A stretch of DNA of 64,000 nt from Roseovarius aestuarii. Lineage in GTDB: Bacteria; Pseudomonadota; Alphaproteobacteria; Rhodobacterales; Rhodobacteraceae. This document shows, piece by piece, positions 61,376 to 64,000 of the stretch. The stretch lies in the NCBI GenBank assembly GCA_027214255.1, contig JAPWHL010000018.1:21936-85935 (forward strand). The letters are read 5' to 3'. A program made the translations under genes and the position numbers. The notes beneath the pieces are model-generated. The model had not been told where the DNA came from and did no database searches. It saw only the letters and a list, made by a program, of their open reading frames with translations. Positions within the stretch are counted from its first letter, which is position 1. Each line of letters opens with the position of its first letter.

Positions 61376-64000
61376 TCAGAACGTTGTTTCGTATCCGATA
61401 GTGAGGCCGTAGCTTTCAAAGCTGCTGGCGCCGATGCCGTCGTAATAGGTTCCGACGGACAGGCGTTGGTCGGCGAAGAAGTCGTAATTGAAGCCCAGTT
61501 CGACGCGGGCGCGGCCACCGTCGTAATCCGGGGTCACGGTTGAGGCAAACCCGGAGCCCTTGGTGTGTGACCAGATCCCCGATATGCCGCCCCACAGTTC
61601 AAGATCATTCCCAGAGACCGGGATCGCCCGGGAGAAATCCAGACCAAACTCAACCTGGCCAAGCTCGATCCCTTGTTCGGGTATCGTATTTCCCAGGCTG
61701 TCCACGTAGGATTTCTGACTGTCTGTGGTGTAGGACAGGCCCAAGAACGGGGCCAGGGCCGTTGCGCCATAGTCCAGTTCACCGGCCACCTTGAGCTGGG
61801 CAAGAAGCCGTTCTGTATCGAACTTGTCTTGATAGGTGCCGAATGGAGAAATCTTGTTCTGGGTCTGGCCATACAGCAGCCTGCCTTCAAAATAGAGCGG
61901 ATGATTTTCGGCTTTGGCCGCGAAATAAGGGCCAAACATCCAGCCTGTGCCACTCACCTTGGCCGCGCCTGTTTCCTCGGCCAAGTGATCGAACTGAAGC
62001 ATCGCCCCCAGCAAGAGGGTCTCGCTGATCTTCTGATGGCCGCCAAGAGCCCCGAACATATACGCGCTTTTGCTATCGGCATCCTTTGACCACGCCCCAG
62101 AAATACTTGCCCAGAATGGATAATCGGGGCGAGAGGCGAAGTCGAAAGTGCTCGTGCCACGTGTGACCGACAGATTGAACTTTCCCTTGCCAGCTCCGGA
62201 CAGGAACGGGATCAGCTCGGGCTGGTTTTGAACCAATTGGTTCGCGCGGGTCTGCATATATCCAGCGATCAGGCCTTGCGTCTGCTCGACAGTCGTATCG
62301 GCAATCTGAACGGTGTTGGAGGCCAGGTTGCCGTTGCCCGCACTATCAGCGGCACTATCCGCAGGCACCGACAGGATGACGTCACCCGTTCCGGATGCAA
62401 TCACGGAGACCGCATAGGTCGCCCCGCTTCCGCTGACGCCGGTAACCTGGGCGTTTGTGGCGATCATATCCGAGGCATCGAACCCGGTCACAGCTTCAGA
62501 AAACGTCACTGTGACGGCAAAGCGCGAAGCCGAGGCCAAAGAGCTGGGCGCACCGGAAATGTTCACCGTAGGGGCACTCGCGTCATGGCTTGCCGTGACC
62601 ACATTTGAGGCCGTGTTGGGATTGCCGGCCGCATCGCTAAAGGTTGCCGCCGCGACTGACAGGGCGATCTCTCCGTCAGCCGCAGGCGTCAATACTGCGA
62701 TATAGTCAAGCCCGGAGCCCGTAAGCATGGCCCCCGCATTGACCAGCGTAAGGTCGGACGCTGTGAAATCGTCACTCGCTTCCGAGAGCTTGATGGTTGC
62801 GGTATACATCCCGTTTGTTGGGCCGCTAAGCGCCGCAATCTCAATTGTCGGCGCGACATCGTCCCCGGCAAACTCAAGCGGCAGCGTCGGTGAGACATTG
62901 CCGGCCGCATCCCTCACCGTAATGCCGACACCGCCGGACGGCTGCGGAGCAACCGACACGGTAGAAAATGCGCCGGTCGATGGATCCGCTGTGACGGTCT
63001 GTGAACTGCCATCCGGGAAGGTTACGGTCACTATACTGTCCGGTTCCGCCGTGCCAGACACATGTGCGCGCCCGTCCGGCGTGGATGTAGGGGCCCCCGC
63101 GACAGGTAACGCCGGAGCAGTCGTATCCTTAACCGTAACCGTGAAAGACACCGGTATTGCCTGATTGCCAGCGCCATCTTGGGCCGTCACCGTCACAAGA
63201 GTTGCACCAACAGGAAAGGCATACGGGCTGCTCAGCACCGTGCCATCGGCGCTGAACTCGGGCGTGATCGCCTCGCCGGAATTGTCTGTAACACTCGCGG
63301 CCAACACCAAAGAGGCTGTGTTCAGACCTGCATCCGTGTCGATCTCGACGTCGGCCGTACCTGTAATCTCTGGCGGGGTTGTATCCAGCGGCGGTGTGAT
63401 GGTGATCGTGACACTATCAGCCTGCGATTCAGCGCCTGCGTTATCCGTCACCACCAGTTCAAAGATATGCGTCACAGCCACGTCATTGAAGCCCAAAGAG
63501 CTATCCGTGAACGTCGGATTCTGCGCTGTCCCAGAGGACAGGGCGGCGTTGCCCGCCTCCCCGGATCCGCCTGTGCGGGTCCAGGCATAACCGACAATCG
63601 TGCCCTCATCATCCGTGCCGGACCCAGAGAGCGTGACTTGCGTGCCAGACACCACCGAGACATCCGCGCCCGCATCCGCCGTGGGGGCCGTGTTCGCCGG
63701 GGCATTAACCGTGATCTCAACCGTATCCGTATCCGTCGCGATGCCGTCGCCAAAACTCAGCTGGAAGGTCAAGGTCTCGGGGCCGGACCCCGCCACCCGT
63801 GTCGGCGCCGTAAAGCCGGGCTTGTCTGCGTTGACATCCGACAGGGTCACCACCGTGCCCCCCGTCTGCGACCAGGTATAGCTCAGCGTCTGGCCCGTAT
63901 CCGGATCGCTGGACCCCGTTCCATCCAGCGTCACCGCCGCGCCGGAATTCACCGTCTGCGCTGGCCCGGCTTCCGCCGTCGGGGCCGTGTTGGCCGGGGC
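61376..64000 (-). CDS. Large repeat protein with PKD/Ig-like domains and C-terminal beta-barrel, partial
   Basis: The reading frame enters from the right edge; at least 874 residues are visible. Seen first are PKD/cadherin-like repeats (VTLDGTGSSDPDTGQTLSYTW, then VTLSGSGTDDEGTIVGYAWTR) with a period near 99 residues, then bacterial Ig-like units (DTTPPEITG, DTTAPALPV, FSEAVTGFDASDM). The last ~280 residues look like an outer-membrane beta-barrel of autotransporter type (FWASISGAWSKDADSKSAYMFG, ending GLTIGYETTF with a final Phe). It is probably a surface-exposed adhesin or secreted protein; the N-terminus is outside the window. Confidence 0.87.
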   Translation of the reverse strand, partial: APANTAPTAEAGPAQTVNSGAAVTLDGTGSSDPDTGQTLSYTWSQTGGTVVTLSDVNADKPGFTAPTRVAGSGPETLTFQLSFGDGIATDTDTVEITVNAPANTAPTADAGADVSVVSGTQVTLSGSGTDDEGTIVGYAWTRTGGSGEAGNAALSSGTAQNPTFTDSSLGFNDVAVTHIFELVVTDNAGAESQADSVTITITPPLDTTPPEITGTADVEIDTDAGLNTASLVLAASVTDNSGEAITPEFSADGTVLSSPYAFPVGATLVTVTAQDGAGNQAIPVSFTVTVKDTTAPALPVAGAPTSTPDGRAHVSGTAEPDSIVTVTFPDGSSQTVTADPSTGAFSTVSVAPQPSGGVGITVRDAAGNVSPTLPLEFAGDDVAPTIEIAALSGPTNGMYTATIKLSEASDDFTASDLTLVNAGAMLTGSGLDYIAVLTPAADGEIALSVAAATFSDAAGNPNTASNVVTASHDASAPTVNISGAPSSLASASRFAVTVTFSEAVTGFDASDMIATNAQVTGVSGSGATYAVSVIASGTGDVILSVPADSAADSAGNGNLASNTVQIADTTVEQTQGLIAGYMQTRANQLVQNQPELIPFLSGAGKGKFNLSVTRGTSTFDFASRPDYPFWASISGAWSKDADSKSAYMFGALGGHQKISETLLLGAMLQFDHLAEETGAAKVSGTGWMFGPYFAAKAENHPLYFEGRLLYGQTQNKISPFGTYQDKFDTERLLAQLKVAGELDYGATALAPFLGLSYTTDSQKSYVDSLGNTIPEQGIELGQVEFGLDFSRAIPVSGNDLELWGGISGIWSHTKGSGFASTVTPDYDGGRARVELGFNYDFFADQRLSVGTYYDGIGASSFESYGLTIGYETTF

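Noticed and set aside
63600..64000. Repeats at the right edge as a CRISPR array or mobile element
   Set aside because: The units are long, coding and in frame, and translate to PKD-like domains.
1..64000. tRNA, rRNA, insertion sequence, integrase or phage gene
   Set aside because: None was recognised in either strand by reading; a tRNA scan and transposase search would settle it.

Overview
The window looks like chromosomal DNA of an aerobic alphaproteobacterium, most likely a Rhodobacterales (Roseobacter-group) member. Reasons: GC-rich codon use, an oxygen-dependent cobalamin (cob) cluster with CobG and CobN, several TRAP and ABC solute importers, and acyl-CoA and N-heterocycle catabolism genes. 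No rRNA, tRNA, CRISPR array, insertion sequence or phage gene was seen.

Region 1 (1-11.07 kb) is a cobalamin operon on the minus strand. A cobalamin riboswitch (about 10,900-11,066) precedes cbtB, cbtA, a His-rich exported protein, a DUF1636 protein, cobW, cobN, cobG, cobH, cobI and cobJ. cobK lies on the plus strand between cobJ and cobL, and cobL runs off the left edge.

Region 2 (11.3-23.8 kb) is an acyl-CoA catabolic locus: a TetR regulator, an acyl-CoA synthetase and an SDR on the minus strand, divergent from a complete branched-chain-amino-acid-type ABC importer followed by thiolase, SDR, acyl-CoA dehydrogenase and an APH-fold kinase. The last two resemble the ACAD10/11 and LvaA/LvaC pairing used for 4-hydroxyacyl-CoAs. 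An orphan FkbM methyltransferase follows.

Region 3 (25.2-42.15 kb) is the most interesting. It encodes a reductive nicotinate pathway: a molybdenum nicotinate dehydrogenase, 6-hydroxynicotinate reductase (Hnr) and enamidase, with a 7Fe ferredoxin and ferredoxin reductase, an ApbE-like UPF0280 protein, two paralogous PF06684 proteins and a NicR/BpsR-like MarR regulator. On the same strand are a TRAP-TAXI importer, a NadC homologue and an unusual fusion of PhnN (ribose-1,5-bisphosphate kinase) to an archaeal-type NMP phosphorylase. Five copies of a TTTGTATACTAACG-like motif lie in front of these units. I propose a PRPP-recycling cycle that decarboxylates quinolinate to nicotinate and feeds the degradation pathway.

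Region 4 (42.3-50.7 kb) holds a sugar-type ABC importer and a nitrilase-family hydrolase (minus), a TetR regulator (plus), and an SDR-like protein plus a DHDPS-family aldolase (plus). Two matching inverted repeats flank the tetR gene. Region 5 (50.9-59.15 kb) holds a LysR regulator, a TRAP importer, an aldehyde dehydrogenase, a DUF2520 protein and a 3-hydroxyisobutyrate-dehydrogenase-family enzyme. Region 6 (59.5 kb to the end) holds a small exported molybdopterin-domain-like protein with a histidine kinase, and the C-terminal part of a large repeat protein ending in a beta-barrel.
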